Origin: MFD02979-c5 sp963705385
GTDB lineage: Bacteria; Bacteroidota; Bacteroidia; Cytophagales; Amoebophilaceae
Direction of reading: 5' to 3'
Length of the DNA: 64,000 bases
Assembly (NCBI GenBank): GCA_963705385.1
Contig: OY970075.1
Coordinates: forward strand, 124,001-188,000
Below are positions 18,406 through 28,171 of the stretch, piece by piece. Within the stretch, counting starts at the first letter, position 1. Each line of letters opens with the position of its first letter. A program made the position numbers and the translations under genes. Below the pieces are notes generated by a model. The model saw only the letters and a list, made by a program, of their open reading frames with translations. It searched no databases and was not told the DNA's origin.

Positions 18406-19347
18406 ATGAATAAGCTGATCAGTTTCGACTTTGCCATCAAATATCTACTGCGTGATAAAGGCAATTACGATATCATTGAAGGCTTTATTTCAGCACTACT
18501 CGTTGACCAAGGGTATAAACCAGTCAAGATATTGGCGCTGCTTGATACAGAGAGTAACAAAGAAACCTTTGAGCAAAAGAAGAGCCTAGCTGACCTGATT
18601 GTCGAAGATACTGATCATGCCAAATATATTATTGAGATTGAGCGGCAAACTACCAAAGGCTTTATTCATAAGTCTTGTTTTAACACTTCCAGGCTCATTG
18701 TCGATCAACTAGATGCCCCTAGAGATTATCTGAATATCAAAAAGGTATTTCACATCTCTTTGCTCTATTTCAAATTGGGCAATGGCACAATCTACCATGG
18801 TAAAACGATATTCCATGAAACTGAGAGTAAAGAAAAACTGAGCTTTCATATTGAAGACAAGGAGCGCCAGGTGATTTATGATGCTATAGATATTCTTCCT
18901 GAGTACATTTTCATTTCTATTCCTCAATTTGATGATCAGTTGGAGAAAGAAATGGATGAATGGCTTTATGTCATGAAACATGAAGATGTAAGGCCAGAAT
19001 TCAAATCGCCTTACATGAGCAAAGTAGCAGCGCGACTGAGCGTCTTGAACATGACTACAGAGATGCGCAATGAATACATAAATTATAATAAGCAAATAGC
19101 CACCTACAACGACGCCATAGATACTGCAGAGCAGAAGGGCTTAGAAAAAGGCATAAAAGAAGGCCTAGAAAAAGGTATAAAAGAAGGCCTAGAAAAAGGC
19201 ATAAAAGAAGGCCTAGAAAAAGGTATACAGCAAGAGAAAGTAGGCATAGCAAAAAGGTTACTGCTGCAAAACATGGAGCTTGACACCATCTTATCTGTTA
19301 CTGGTTTGCGGCTTGACGAGCTCGAGAAGCTCAAAAGGGAATTGTAG
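18406..19347 (+). CDS. Rpn family recombination-promoting nuclease / putative transposase (copy 2)
   Basis: This is a tandem paralogue of the preceding gene, nearly identical over the whole core, with the same nuclease residues (ADLIVEDTD, YIIEIERQT). It has 12 more residues because the KEGLEKGI helical repeat is expanded (about 19138-19226), a minisatellite that probably changes by slippage. The start is chosen as for copy 1 (MNKLISFDF); a TTG at 18343 is an alternative. The frame is intact. As both copies are open, selection or very recent duplication is likely. Confidence 0.85.
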   Translation: MNKLISFDFAIKYLLRDKGNYDIIEGFISALLVDQGYKPVKILALLDTESNKETFEQKKSLADLIVEDTDHAKYIIEIERQTTKGFIHKSCFNTSRLIVDQLDAPRDYLNIKKVFHISLLYFKLGNGTIYHGKTIFHETESKEKLSFHIEDKERQVIYDAIDILPEYIFISIPQFDDQLEKEMDEWLYVMKHEDVRPEFKSPYMSKVAARLSVLNMTTEMRNEYINYNKQIATYNDAIDTAEQKGLEKGIKEGLEKGIKEGLEKGIKEGLEKGIQQEKVGIAKRLLLQNMELDTILSVTGLRLDELEKLKREL

Positions 19348-19508
19348 TTTTTACTGACAAACGGAGTTTTAGACGTCTAAAATGGGCAGTAGCAGAGCAG
19401 AGGGATGCGCTAAGAGACTGATAGCAGAGGAAGTAAAAGTTCTGAGTTTGGTAGCTCAGAACACCAAGAGTTAGCAAACAGCAGCCCGGCCGCTGCACCG
19501 CAGCGTGC

Positions 19509-19653
19509 ACAGGCTACCCAAAAAGGTCATACGGCAGCAACAGAGCTGTTGATGCGTAGGAGCGTCCATGTGGGTGCAAGCTAATGATGATGGTGCTACT
19601 GCACCTGTCCCATGGACCCAGACAGTTCAACGCATGATTCAGGATGGCGCGTA
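19509..19653 (+). pseudogene. Ankyrin-repeat fragment
   Basis: One frame reads TQKGHTAATELLMRRSVHVG and, after a frameshift near 19570, VQANDDGATAPVPWTQTVQRMIQDGA then a stop. This fits the ankyrin consensus AAQxGHxxxxELLLxxGAxVxAxNxxGATAL. It is only one and a half repeats, without a start, so it is a remnant of a larger ankyrin gene. Confidence 0.6.
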
Positions 19654-20337
19654 GTGCTTTGTAGAATAATGAAGTTAGATTTTTCTTGCACAGAGGACAA
19701 CAAAGCAATAGCTAACAAGGTTAATCCTTATACTGATTGGCATGCCTATACTCGTAGTGCCTTGCACATGGTTAAGAGAAAAAGGAGAGCGAAAAAAGCA
19801 GCACACACAATTACACGTCAAGTATGATAAGGATTGTGTTGATCCTCTTAGTGATCATAAAGGCTACAGAAGATATTTCATTCATCCAAGTAGATGAACT
19901 CAAAGCTCCTTGAGCTACGTTTTACAACCTTGCTGGTTGGGAAGCAACAGGAAACTTTAGAAGGGTCAAAATTCGCTTAGCAGAAAACAAGGTCGTTGAC
20001 TTTGAGAATTTGGTTACCCTGAGGAAGTATGCCAGGCTTGTCAACGCTGACATATGTAGGTCAGGATAGCGCTGAGGTGGTTTTTAATAAAAACGTAGGC
20101 TTGCAAGAAATCGCAGAAACAGGGAGAGGATACCCGGTTAGTAGGAAGGCTAGGAGGCTAGAAGCTTGATCAACTCGGCTGCTAGGCAGCCTCAGACACC
20201 ATCAAGCTTCTAACCCAAGGGCACAGCCATGGCGGCTACGTGCCCGGAGCGGTGAGTTTTTTTGTTACTTTTTTGTGTGAGAGACGAAAAAGTAGTGCCC
20301 CATAGAGAAAAGCTATCCCATAAAATTTGAAAATGTA
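19654..20337 (+). other. Degraded coding region of unknown origin
   Basis: Short open pieces with protein-like composition follow each other in different frames: MKLDFSCTEDNKAIANKV (about 19671-19827), then KYDKDCVDPLSDHKGYRRYF (about 19826-19885), then NLAGWEATGNFRRVKIRL and VDFENLVTLRKYARLVNADI (about 19925-20060). I do not recognise a family. The pattern looks like one or two genes with many frameshifts. The end of the gap holds the nested hairpin at 20159-20212. Confidence 0.35.
20159..20212. repeat. Nested inverted repeat (hairpin)
   Basis: TAGAAGCTTGAT (20159-20170) pairs perfectly with ATCAAGCTTCTA (20201-20212). Inside is a second stem, GGCTGC (20177-20182) with GCAGCC (20186-20191). 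There is no T-tract directly after it, so it is not a plain terminator. It lies 126 bp past the uvrB stop. Confidence 0.55.
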
Positions 20338-22362
20338 CTATTCAATTTTATCAGTCATTAAATTTTCCAGGGCTATCAACTCATCTCGCAACCTAGCTGC
20401 TCCAATAAAGTTCAGTGCCTGGGCTGCTTCCTCCATCTTCCGTTTGGTTTCTCGCATGAGCTGCGCTAGCTGGTCTTTACTCATATAAGCTACTATAGGG
20501 TCTGCAGCCAGGTTCAGCCGTTCGTCTTCTACATAATACTGTTTATAGCCCTTTTTATCTGCTACTTTAGTTTGCTCTAAGATGGCTGCTTTAGTTGTAT
20601 AAACTGATTTGGGAGTGATATTATGGGCTTGGTTATGAGCCAACTGAAGGCTTCTACGCCTGTTTGTTTCACTCATGGCCCTTTCTATCGAGTCTGTTAT
20701 GTTATCTGCGTACATAATGACCTTGCCATTTTCATTCCTAGCTGCACGCCCAATAGTCTGTATCAGCGATCTTACATTGCGCAAAAAGCCTTCTTTGTCT
20801 GCATCTAGAATAGCCACTAAAGAGACTTCAGGCAAGTCTAGTCCTTCCCTTAACAGGTTTACCCCTACCAATACATCAAATACCCCTAAGCGCAGCTCTC
20901 GCAATAGTGCTACGCGGTCCAGTGTTTTCACCTCAGAATGAATGTAGCGGCATTTAACTCCTACCCGGCTCATGTACTTGGTCAGCTCTTCTGCCATGCG
21001 TTTGGTCAAGGTGGTAACCAATACCCGGTCTTTGCATTTGATCCGCTGTTCTACTTCATTGAGTAAGTCATCAATTTGGTTGGTACTAGGCCTGACTTCT
21101 ATTTCTGGGTCTAGCAGGCCAGTAGGGCGTATAATTTGCTCTACTACAACGCCTTCTGACAGCCTAAGCTCATATTCTGCGGGGGTAGCACTCACAAAGA
21201 TTACTTGGTTAATCAAAGTCTCGAACTCGTTAAAGCTAAGGGGGCGATTGTCCAAGGCAGCCGGAAGCCGAAAAGCATGATCCACCAAATTGATCTTCCT
21301 AGCTCGATCCCCCCCCCACATGGCCTTCACCTGGGGTATGGTCACATGGCTTTCATCGATCACCATCAGATAATCTTTGGGAAAATAATCAATGAGACAA
21401 AAAGGACGTACTCCTGGCTGGCGCCTATCAAAATAGCGCGAATAGTTTTCTACGCCTGAGCAGTAGCCTAGCTCCCGGAGCATCTCTAAGTCTAGCTCGG
21501 TCCTCTCTTTGATGCGTTTGGCTTCTTCAAAACGGTGCTGCGCCTCAAAAAACTGAATCTGTGCCACCAGGTCTTCTTGTATTTCATAGATGGCTTGTTC
21601 CACTCCTTCCTTGCTGGTTACAAAAAGGTTAGCCGGAAAGACAACGACGTCTTGTTCTTCAGCAAGCTTGGTGCCTGTAGTGGGGTTGATGCTGTAGATA
21701 GCCTCAATCTCATCTCCCCAAAAGAAAAAACGATAGGCATAATCTGCATAAGCCAAGAAGATGTCCACTGTATCGCCTTTGACCCTGAAGTTACCCCGTT
21801 CAAATGCCTTGTCATTTCTACTGTAGAGCATGTCTACAAAGCTGAGCAGCAGCTGGTTGCGTGGAATCTGATCTCCGACTTTGACACGGAGCACATTTTT
21901 TCCAAACTCTTCAGGATTACCAATACCATAAATGCACGAAACAGAGGCTACAACAATGACATCTCTTCTGCCTGTGAGCAGCGCAGAGGTAGCACTTAAA
22001 CGTAGCTTTTCCAGCTCCTGGTTGATAGACAGATCCTTTTCTATGTACAAATTGGTAGTAGGGATGTAAGCCTCAGGTTGGTAGTAATCATAATAAGACA
22101 CAAAGTATTCTACTGCATTCTCTGAAAAGAACTGCTTGAGCTCGCCATACAGCTGTGCTGCCAAGGTTTTGTTATGGCTAATGACAAGGGTTGGCCGGCC
22201 TAGTTCCTTGATAACGTTGGCTATTGTAAAAGTTTTTCCTGATCCGGTGACGCCTAGCAGTGTTTGTGCTGTCTCGCCTCGCTTAACGCCTTCAACCAGC
22301 TGCTGAATGGCTTTAGGTTGGTCGCCTGCAGGTTGATAAGGAGCTATGAGTTTAAAGTGCAT
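20338..22362 (-). CDS. uvrB: Excinuclease ABC subunit B
   Basis: This 674-residue protein is the DNA damage verifying helicase-like subunit of nucleotide excision repair. Walker A GVTGSGKT is at about residues 38-45, and the DNA-inserting beta-hairpin YYDYYQPEAYIP at about 92-103. DESHVTIPQVKAMWGGDRARK, the VSATPAEYE motif, GVNLLREGLDLPEVSLVAILDADKEGF and the IQTIGRAARN motif VI all follow in order. The UVR domain (KRKMEEAAQALNFIGAARLRDE) closes the C-terminus. Length is normal and no break is seen. It starts 44 bp before the ABC gene ends on the same strand. Confidence 0.97.
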   Translation of the reverse strand: MHFKLIAPYQPAGDQPKAIQQLVEGVKRGETAQTLLGVTGSGKTFTIANVIKELGRPTLVISHNKTLAAQLYGELKQFFSENAVEYFVSYYDYYQPEAYIPTTNLYIEKDLSINQELEKLRLSATSALLTGRRDVIVVASVSCIYGIGNPEEFGKNVLRVKVGDQIPRNQLLLSFVDMLYSRNDKAFERGNFRVKGDTVDIFLAYADYAYRFFFWGDEIEAIYSINPTTGTKLAEEQDVVVFPANLFVTSKEGVEQAIYEIQEDLVAQIQFFEAQHRFEEAKRIKERTELDLEMLRELGYCSGVENYSRYFDRRQPGVRPFCLIDYFPKDYLMVIDESHVTIPQVKAMWGGDRARKINLVDHAFRLPAALDNRPLSFNEFETLINQVIFVSATPAEYELRLSEGVVVEQIIRPTGLLDPEIEVRPSTNQIDDLLNEVEQRIKCKDRVLVTTLTKRMAEELTKYMSRVGVKCRYIHSEVKTLDRVALLRELRLGVFDVLVGVNLLREGLDLPEVSLVAILDADKEGFLRNVRSLIQTIGRAARNENGKVIMYADNITDSIERAMSETNRRRSLQLAHNQAHNITPKSVYTTKAAILEQTKVADKKGYKQYYVEDERLNLAADPIVAYMSKDQLAQLMRETKRKMEEAAQALNFIGAARLRDELIALENLMTDKIE

Positions 22363-22406
22363 GCCATTTGAGTTGAATCAGTTTTATACAGTCTAGCGCT
22401 TGGCGT

Positions 22407-24038
22407 TTATGCTACCACGAGGTGGCCCTCTTTCAGGTGATAAATATGGGTGAAGCCTTTAACAAGAGAACTCCGGTGGGTAACCAGAATGACAGTAGGT
22501 ATCTCTTTTAAAACAAGTTTCAATAAGTCTTGGGCACCTGCTTCATCCAGTGCGCTCAAGGTTTCATCTAAAATGAGTACTGCTGGTTTGTAGGCAAGGC
22601 AGCGAGCAATCAGGATGCGTTGTTTTTCTCCACCACTCAACTTTTCTCCTGCATTGCCAGTAGGTTGGTGCATGTGGTCTTTGAGGTACGCTAAAGGTGT
22701 TGCCAGTGCTTTTTGTGGATCTGCCACCAGGTTGTCAGCAATAGATCCGGTTATGATGATAGCTTCTTGGGCAACAAAGTGTACATGGTAGCCTATGGTC
22801 GATAAACTCAATTGCTGCATAGGGATCCCATACAACAAAACCTCGCCTTGTAGGGGTTGGTAGATACCAGCCAACAAATGACAAAGCGTACTCTTGCCTG
22901 AGCCTGACACGCCTGTGATGGCTAGCTTGTCTCCTTTGTAAACCTCGAGAGAAAGACCTTGTAGGACTCTTGGTCCATGCTTCTCATAAGCAAAAGATAC
23001 ATTGCGCGCTTGTAGGATGGGTTGTGTTTGGGTCAACGTGGTTTGGGCTGCTGGCAAGGGTTGGCTAGCCTGGTAAGTAGGCAGGTCAAGGAGATCCAAG
23101 ACCTTTTTCAAATCAGTGACGCTACTTACTAGGCTCCTAGTCCGGTTTGTAACCATGTACATCTGGTTGTACACAGAAAAGATATATCCTTCGATAATCA
23201 CAAAATCAGGTATAGTGAGCTGACCAGCCCGCAACAGCAGCACTAAGTGTACAATAAGCCCTCCTGTGATGACAGAGAACAAGGTGCCTTGGACGACGTT
23301 GATGCTGTATTGTTGGAAATTGTTGCGCAGCCATCCTTGTGCTTCCGTATCAAAGGACTGGTCTAAGCGTGCTTGTTCTGTTTCCAAATGAAACCTAAAG
23401 AACCTCGTGTTGTGCAAGCTATCGTCCATGGCTGTCATCACTTTGTCTGTTGCCTCCCATAGGTTGCGGCGAGACTGCAAGAAGCTTCGTATACCCCAGT
23501 ATACGGGGCCATAGGTGAGCAATACAAGGGGAAGAAAATACCATGTACAACGGTTCACATGGAACATGGCTACTGAAAATGCTCCTATTTTAAATATAGC
23601 CGGAATGATGGTGACAAAAGAAATACTCATGAAATGTCGGATGCTCATGGACACGCGGGTATTGGCGCTGATGACTTCTGTGACACCGTAGGCTTCCCAG
23701 GATTTGAGAGGTACTTTGTGAAGATGCATGATAACTTGCATGCGGATGTCACGGATAGCTTGGTTGATTACCCGAAAGAACACGATTTCACGCAGTTGGT
23801 TTAACACAATCCTAGCACACCAGCAAAGCGCAAGCAGGGCAACAATAAGCAGTACACGGGCAAGTTCCAGCTCGTTATAGTACTTGAGGAGCTGACCCAA
23901 CAGCCAAGGTGCAGCAGTGTGGGCTAGCGTGTTGACCAGGATAATGGCCAGGGTGGTAAGGGTGGCAACGCGGCTACTGCTGCCTTTCCACAAAAAAGGG
24001 ATCAGCAAAGTAAAAACACGCTTGATCAGGGTAAGCAT
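22407..24038 (-). CDS. ABC exporter, fused membrane and ATPase domains
   Basis: This 543-residue half-transporter has a membrane domain at about residues 20-310 and an ATPase domain at about 330-540. Walker A GVSGSGKST (about 375), Q-loop FVAQEAIIITG, signature LSGGEKQRILIARCL (about 464), Walker B VLILDETLSALDE (about 486) and H-loop LVTHRSS are present. The second catalytic glutamate is kept (DET). Helices are fewer or shorter than in the first exporter in this window, and the loop to the ATPase part is short. The substrate is unknown. It is directly upstream of uvrB (44 bp) and may share its transcript. Confidence 0.85.
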   Translation of the reverse strand: MLTLIKRVFTLLIPFLWKGSSSRVATLTTLAIILVNTLAHTAAPWLLGQLLKYYNELELARVLLIVALLALCWCARIVLNQLREIVFFRVINQAIRDIRMQVIMHLHKVPLKSWEAYGVTEVISANTRVSMSIRHFMSISFVTIIPAIFKIGAFSVAMFHVNRCTWYFLPLVLLTYGPVYWGIRSFLQSRRNLWEATDKVMTAMDDSLHNTRFFRFHLETEQARLDQSFDTEAQGWLRNNFQQYSINVVQGTLFSVITGGLIVHLVLLLRAGQLTIPDFVIIEGYIFSVYNQMYMVTNRTRSLVSSVTDLKKVLDLLDLPTYQASQPLPAAQTTLTQTQPILQARNVSFAYEKHGPRVLQGLSLEVYKGDKLAITGVSGSGKSTLCHLLAGIYQPLQGEVLLYGIPMQQLSLSTIGYHVHFVAQEAIIITGSIADNLVADPQKALATPLAYLKDHMHQPTGNAGEKLSGGEKQRILIARCLAYKPAVLILDETLSALDEAGAQDLLKLVLKEIPTVILVTHRSSLVKGFTHIYHLKEGHLVVA

Positions 24039-24221
24039 ACTGCAGGGTAAGGTTTTAGAGGAGCAAAGTTAAAGCTTTTGGAAGGGTCATAGAAAGGCCC
24101 TAGCTAATTGCTGGCGCTAGCTATCCACATCCAGGTTGCTTTGGTCAAAGCTAAGCTGTATAAAACCTTAAGGTTGCATCGTTTCTTCTTGAACACTAAC
24201 AGTGAATGCTTGACCTGTAGC

Positions 24222-25150
24222 TTAGGCGATATTTTTGCCTTGTTTTTCTAAACACAAGGTAAGAATAAGCTTCTTGTTTCCTTGTTTATATTGATCTATT
24301 GCGTCTTGTAAAAGGTTTTGCGTTGAATTGACCTCAAGGTGGAAGCTGTATGTCCCATTTTCTGCTAATAAATAGTCTTCAGAATTCGGTAAAGGTATCG
24401 GTACTCCTTTTTTAGAGACGTTATATCCATTTGCCCTTTCTGTGAAACTGAGTTTTAGTGTTCCTAGGTTTACGGCGCCTATACCCTTATTTGTAACTTT
24501 TATTACATACCTTCCGTGAAGTCTTTCGCTTATCCAAAATGTGCCATGTTTTAGGTCTTTCAAAAAAATTCTGCTTGGGGCTACCGAAACTTCCAAACTT
24601 TCACTTGTAACTGATGAGATTGGGCCAATGCTCCAATCAAGAGTTTGCTTCAACAGCTCGCTTCCCTCGGGATCAGTTAGACAAAGTGCTACTTTTGCAC
24701 ATTTAATATTGTAAGAGCGCCTTAGTGAAAACTCTTTCTCTTGTCCTGCCTCAAGTACTAGACCTGGACCAGCAAAGGCCACAGGAGTTGTAATTTAAAG
24801 AGGTGGGCGCCAGCAAGGCTATAAACAGCTGTACTCCTGGCCGTTCCCTATCATCGGCATCCTTTGCCTCTGTGATTTGAGCACTAATTGTGTACCTATC
24901 CAAACATGCTTTTACAGGGTCGTTGTTAATTAACTTTATCAGAATTGGCCCCTTTACCTTCGATGTTCACTGTAAGCTTTTCAGGAATTTCTGTATTTGT
25001 AACATTAGGACTCGTCAGCCGGGGAATAGGATCACCAACTATGTCCGGCTTAACCTTATTGCCAGTATAGTTAGCCATGACCAATAACAAAGCTAAGCTT
25101 GTTAGCCTAGTGAAACATTTTATGCTGGTATATTTGATCGTGTAGCTCAT
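24222..25150 (-). pseudogene. Secreted protein gene with two frameshifts
   Basis: Three consecutive minus-strand frames belong together. 25150-24926 encodes a signal-like start (SIKCFTRLTSLALLLVMANY). A middle part reads NNDPVKACLDRYTISAQITEA and PGVQLFIALLAPTSLN in another frame. The last part, 24782-24222, begins TPVAFAGPGLVLEAG and continues for 186 residues with beta-strand-rich, C2-like sequence (SLEVSVAPSRIFLKD, RYVIKVTNKGIGAVNLG). The shifts are near 24930 and 24790. Together they would make an exported protein of about 305 residues. I do not know the family. Two independent breaks make a sequencing artefact unlikely but not excluded. Confidence 0.65.
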
Positions 25151-25388
25151 ACGGCTAATTTTTTATTCTTTTCTTAGGTACCTTTCAAGAGCTCCAAAGA
25201 TGAGGTCTTAGAAACGCCCCAAAAAAGGATCATGACCATCTTTTCCAAATAGCGTGATTTTTTAAACATGTATTTGCCCAGTACTTATTGAGGTAAGCTG
25301 GCTAACGCTGCACAAATAGGAACACAAAATACTGTTTCTACTATCCTAAAAAGCTTAACTTTGGGCCCTGCAATAAATCTACAACGCA

Positions 25389-26489
25389 ATGCACGCAATA
25401 GATGACATCCAGAGGGAGGAAAAACCTAGCTCTGTTTTTGGCAAGCTTACACAAGATGAACACGAGCAGGTCGTTTACTGCTACGACAAGGCCACAGGAC
25501 TCAAAGTCATCATCGCCATCCACAATACGGCTTTAGGACCTGCTTTAGGAGGAACACGCATCTGGGACTATGCCCACGATGAAGAGGCACTGATAGATGT
25601 GCTAAGGCTTTCTAAAGGGATGACCTACAAAGCAGCCCTGGCTGGCTTGAACCTAGGGGGAGGAAAAGCAGTGATCATGGGTGATGTCAATAAGGTCAAA
25701 ACAGAGACCCTTTTAAGAAAGTACGGAAAGTTTGTTGACTCCCTGCATGGCAAATATATCACTGCCCCGGATGTCAACACCACCATGTACGACATGGAGC
25801 ACATTGCTCAAGAGACTCGACATGTGTATGCCCTGCCCAGCGCACGGGGCGGCAGTGACGATCCTTCGCCTGTCACAGCATATGGCACTTATCTAGGTAT
25901 CAAAGCTGCTGTTAAAAAAGTGTATGGTACGGATAGCCTGCATGGCAAAAAAATAGGGGTAGAAGGCGTTGGCAAAGTAGGAGCTTATTTGATAGAACAC
26001 TTATGTAAAGAAGGTGCTAAGGTCTATGTGACAGATATTGTACAAGAAAGGTTAGCCACCCTTGCTCAACAACATCAGGTGCAAATAGTAGCGCTGAACG
26101 AATTTTATGACCTGGATTTGGATGTCTACGCACCTTGTGCCCTAGGTGCTACGCTCAATGACGCAACCATTGCCAGGTTGCAATGTACAATCATAGCAGG
26201 TGCTGCCAATAACCAGCTAGAGGACGAAAAACGCCACAGTCATTTGTTATTTGAAAAAGGAATTGTGTATGTACCTGATTTTTTAATCAATGCAGGCGGG
26301 CTGATCAATATCCATACTGAGCTGCATCATACTTATAGGCGTGATTTGGCCTACCAATATACCGAGCGTATCTATGAAGTTTGTGGAGAAGTGCTCGCCA
26401 AGTCTGAGGAAAATAAGCTACCCCCACAAGTAATAGCCCAACAGATAGCTGAGCAAAGGATTAACAATAGCCCTAGCAGGCACCGTTGA
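25389..26489 (+). CDS. Leucine/phenylalanine/valine dehydrogenase (Glu/Leu/Phe/Val family)
   Basis: This 366-residue NAD(P)-dependent dehydrogenase reversibly deaminates branched-chain amino acids. The substrate-side motif PALGGTRIWDY (about 51-61), the catalytic lysine region MTYKAALAGLNLGGGKAVI (about 79-97), DVNTTMYDMEHIAQET (about 123-138) and the dinucleotide fold GVEGVGKVGAYLIEHL (about 188-203) are all present. CALGATLNDATI and GAANNQLED near the C-terminal half also fit leucine dehydrogenase. In many Bacteroidota this gene lies upstream of nusB and yajC, as here. Which amino acid is preferred cannot be decided from sequence. Confidence 0.9.
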   Translation: MHAIDDIQREEKPSSVFGKLTQDEHEQVVYCYDKATGLKVIIAIHNTALGPALGGTRIWDYAHDEEALIDVLRLSKGMTYKAALAGLNLGGGKAVIMGDVNKVKTETLLRKYGKFVDSLHGKYITAPDVNTTMYDMEHIAQETRHVYALPSARGGSDDPSPVTAYGTYLGIKAAVKKVYGTDSLHGKKIGVEGVGKVGAYLIEHLCKEGAKVYVTDIVQERLATLAQQHQVQIVALNEFYDLDLDVYAPCALGATLNDATIARLQCTIIAGAANNQLEDEKRHSHLLFEKGIVYVPDFLINAGGLINIHTELHHTYRRDLAYQYTERIYEVCGEVLAKSEENKLPPQVIAQQIAEQRINNSPSRHR

Positions 26490-26578
26490 TCGGTCCAATC
26501 CTTATGCGTATATAGCTCACAAACGCTCACCTTATTGAAGAGATAGGCGTACTAAAAAGCTTAAAACCTTCAAGTTCT

Positions 26579-27736
26579 TTGACAAGCAAATCATTCCTTA
26601 CCCGTAGATTCATCCGCATCAAGGCTACCCACAACCTCTATGCCTTTTACCTAGCCAGACAAGCCAATTATGCCTGTGCTTTGGACCAAATACACAACGC
26701 CTTTATCCCTGATGTCTTTGCTGATCCGCCAGAAGACAAAACACAACTGGTCCAAGGAGAACAGCAAGCTTTGGCCTTATTTACAGCTTCCTTTGCAACT
26801 CCACAATCGCCTCCTACTCACTTTGCTCACCACAACAGCCGTGTCAGAGAAGCCGTCATGAAGGTACTTACTAGTTATAAAAGCGAAACAGCCAAGGACT
26901 TACATAAGCTGAAAAGGGGCTTAGAAAAAGCAGCAGATGAAATCAATCAAGCTTGTGTGCGCATTTTACAGTTGCTCGTTGAGTGGGCTCAGGTGGCCCA
27001 AAAGCAGGCTGAAAGGCCCAGGCTCAACCAGCAGCACAGCGGTATACTGACGGCAGGGCTTCACAACAACCGTATTTTACAGCGACTGCAAGCTGATGAT
27101 GCATTTATCAAGCTTGTACAACCAAAGGTTATTCACTGGCAGAAAGACCCTCACTTCATAGAAAGCTGGTACAACCAGTTTGTAAAAAAAAACCTTCTTT
27201 TCCTACGCCACCTTGCAGCCCCAACTTCACCACAACAAGAAGAGCAGCTTCTAATTTATCTAATTGAGCATCTCATTTTCAACAATGAAGTTATTCAGGA
27301 ATTTTTTAATGATTTAGACCTAAGTTGGACAGCACATAAGCAGATTGTCAAAAAGATGGTACGCGCAGTTTTACGCCAGGTTAACCAAGGTTCAGAAAAA
27401 AATACTAATTTTATTATGTTGGATTCAAGCGCGACGTGGGAGGAAGAACAGTATTTTTACACAAATTTGGTAACCAGGACCTTAGAGAAAGACCGAGACT
27501 TAGAGACACTGATTACACAAAAGACAAAGAACTGGACGGTAGACCGCCTTGTATTGTTAGACAAGGCAATCATTAAACTTGCTATGTGTGAAATGCTGTA
27601 TTTCAGCGATATACCTTTAAAAGTCTCTATGGATGAATATATAGAACTCTCCAAAACTTACAGCACTCCCAAAAGCAGCCAATTCGTCAATGGCCTGCTA
27701 GATGCTGTTGCAGCCACCTTATCACAAGTCAACTAA
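26579..27736 (+). CDS. nusB: Transcription antitermination factor NusB (long Bacteroidota form)
   Basis: This 385-residue protein has the NusB RNA-binding fold at the C-terminus (from about 285): NLVTRTLEKDRDLETLI, NWTVDRLVLLDKAIIKLAMCEMLYF and YSTPKSSQFVNGLLDAV are characteristic. The N-terminus starts like NusB (RRFIRIKATHNLYAFYLARQ), and a long helical insert lies between, common in this phylum. NusB binds boxA RNA with NusE and supports rRNA transcription. The start codon appears to be TTG (26579); no in-frame ATG lies nearby before the conserved RIKATHNLYAF segment. It heads the nusB-ytxH-yajC-ybbR run. Confidence 0.88.
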   Translation: MTSKSFLTRRFIRIKATHNLYAFYLARQANYACALDQIHNAFIPDVFADPPEDKTQLVQGEQQALALFTASFATPQSPPTHFAHHNSRVREAVMKVLTSYKSETAKDLHKLKRGLEKAADEINQACVRILQLLVEWAQVAQKQAERPRLNQQHSGILTAGLHNNRILQRLQADDAFIKLVQPKVIHWQKDPHFIESWYNQFVKKNLLFLRHLAAPTSPQQEEQLLIYLIEHLIFNNEVIQEFFNDLDLSWTAHKQIVKKMVRAVLRQVNQGSEKNTNFIMLDSSATWEEEQYFYTNLVTRTLEKDRDLETLITQKTKNWTVDRLVLLDKAIIKLAMCEMLYFSDIPLKVSMDEYIELSKTYSTPKSSQFVNGLLDAVAATLSQVN

Positions 27737-27749
27737 CACTACGAATCCT

Positions 27750-28082
27750 ATGGCTACCTTTCATCGAACAAAGCCTCAATTAACCATGCATAAAAATTCA
27801 ACAAGCATCTTTGTACTACTTTCTGGCATTGTCCTAGGAATTGTAGGAGGCATACTTTTTGCTCCTACCAAAGGGACCAACGCCAGAAATGTACTTACCT
27901 ATAAAATAAGACAGTATACTAGAAAACTACAGGCATTCCTTAAGTCTCTCGCTAATGCTAGAAATGCTGTATCCAGCCAAGCTAAAGCTGCTAGTCAAGA
28001 GGTCATTAATGAAACCATGGATAGAGCCAAGCAGCTGTTAGCAGGTGCCAATGAACTAGCTGCAGAGCTAGAACAACAATGA
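27750..28082 (+). CDS. YtxH-like small membrane protein
   Basis: This protein is about 110 residues from the ATG at 27750 (14 bp after nusB); an internal ATG at 27786 would give 98. One transmembrane helix (SIFVLLSGIVLGIVGGILFAP) is followed by TKGTNARNVLTYKI and a helical tail rich in A, K and Q. This is the pattern of YtxH/gas-vesicle-GvpP-like proteins: a membrane anchor plus a coiled amphipathic tail. Its role is unknown. It lies within the nusB-yajC run, where Bacteroidota often have such a gene. Confidence 0.75.
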   Translation: MATFHRTKPQLTMHKNSTSIFVLLSGIVLGIVGGILFAPTKGTNARNVLTYKIRQYTRKLQAFLKSLANARNAVSSQAKAASQEVINETMDRAKQLLAGANELAAELEQQ

Positions 28083-28171
28083 TTTCCACAGAGGCTTTTG
28101 TTCGCAAAAACAATTTTTTGCATTATCGTCCACAATAAAACAACCTGTATAGCCTATAAACGCACGAAAAC

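Larger units (their letters stand above)
17106..19478 (+). repeat. 1.2-kb tandem duplication carrying two Rpn nuclease genes
   Basis: Unit A (17106-18274) and unit B (18275-19478) are near-identical, each starting CAGCAGCCCG; a third partial start lies at 19479. Each unit holds a gene and a downstream perfect 16-bp palindrome TTTTAGACGTCTAAAA (18168-18183 and 19367-19382). The units differ mainly in the number of short in-gene repeats and scattered substitutions, so the duplication is recent. Confidence 0.9.
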
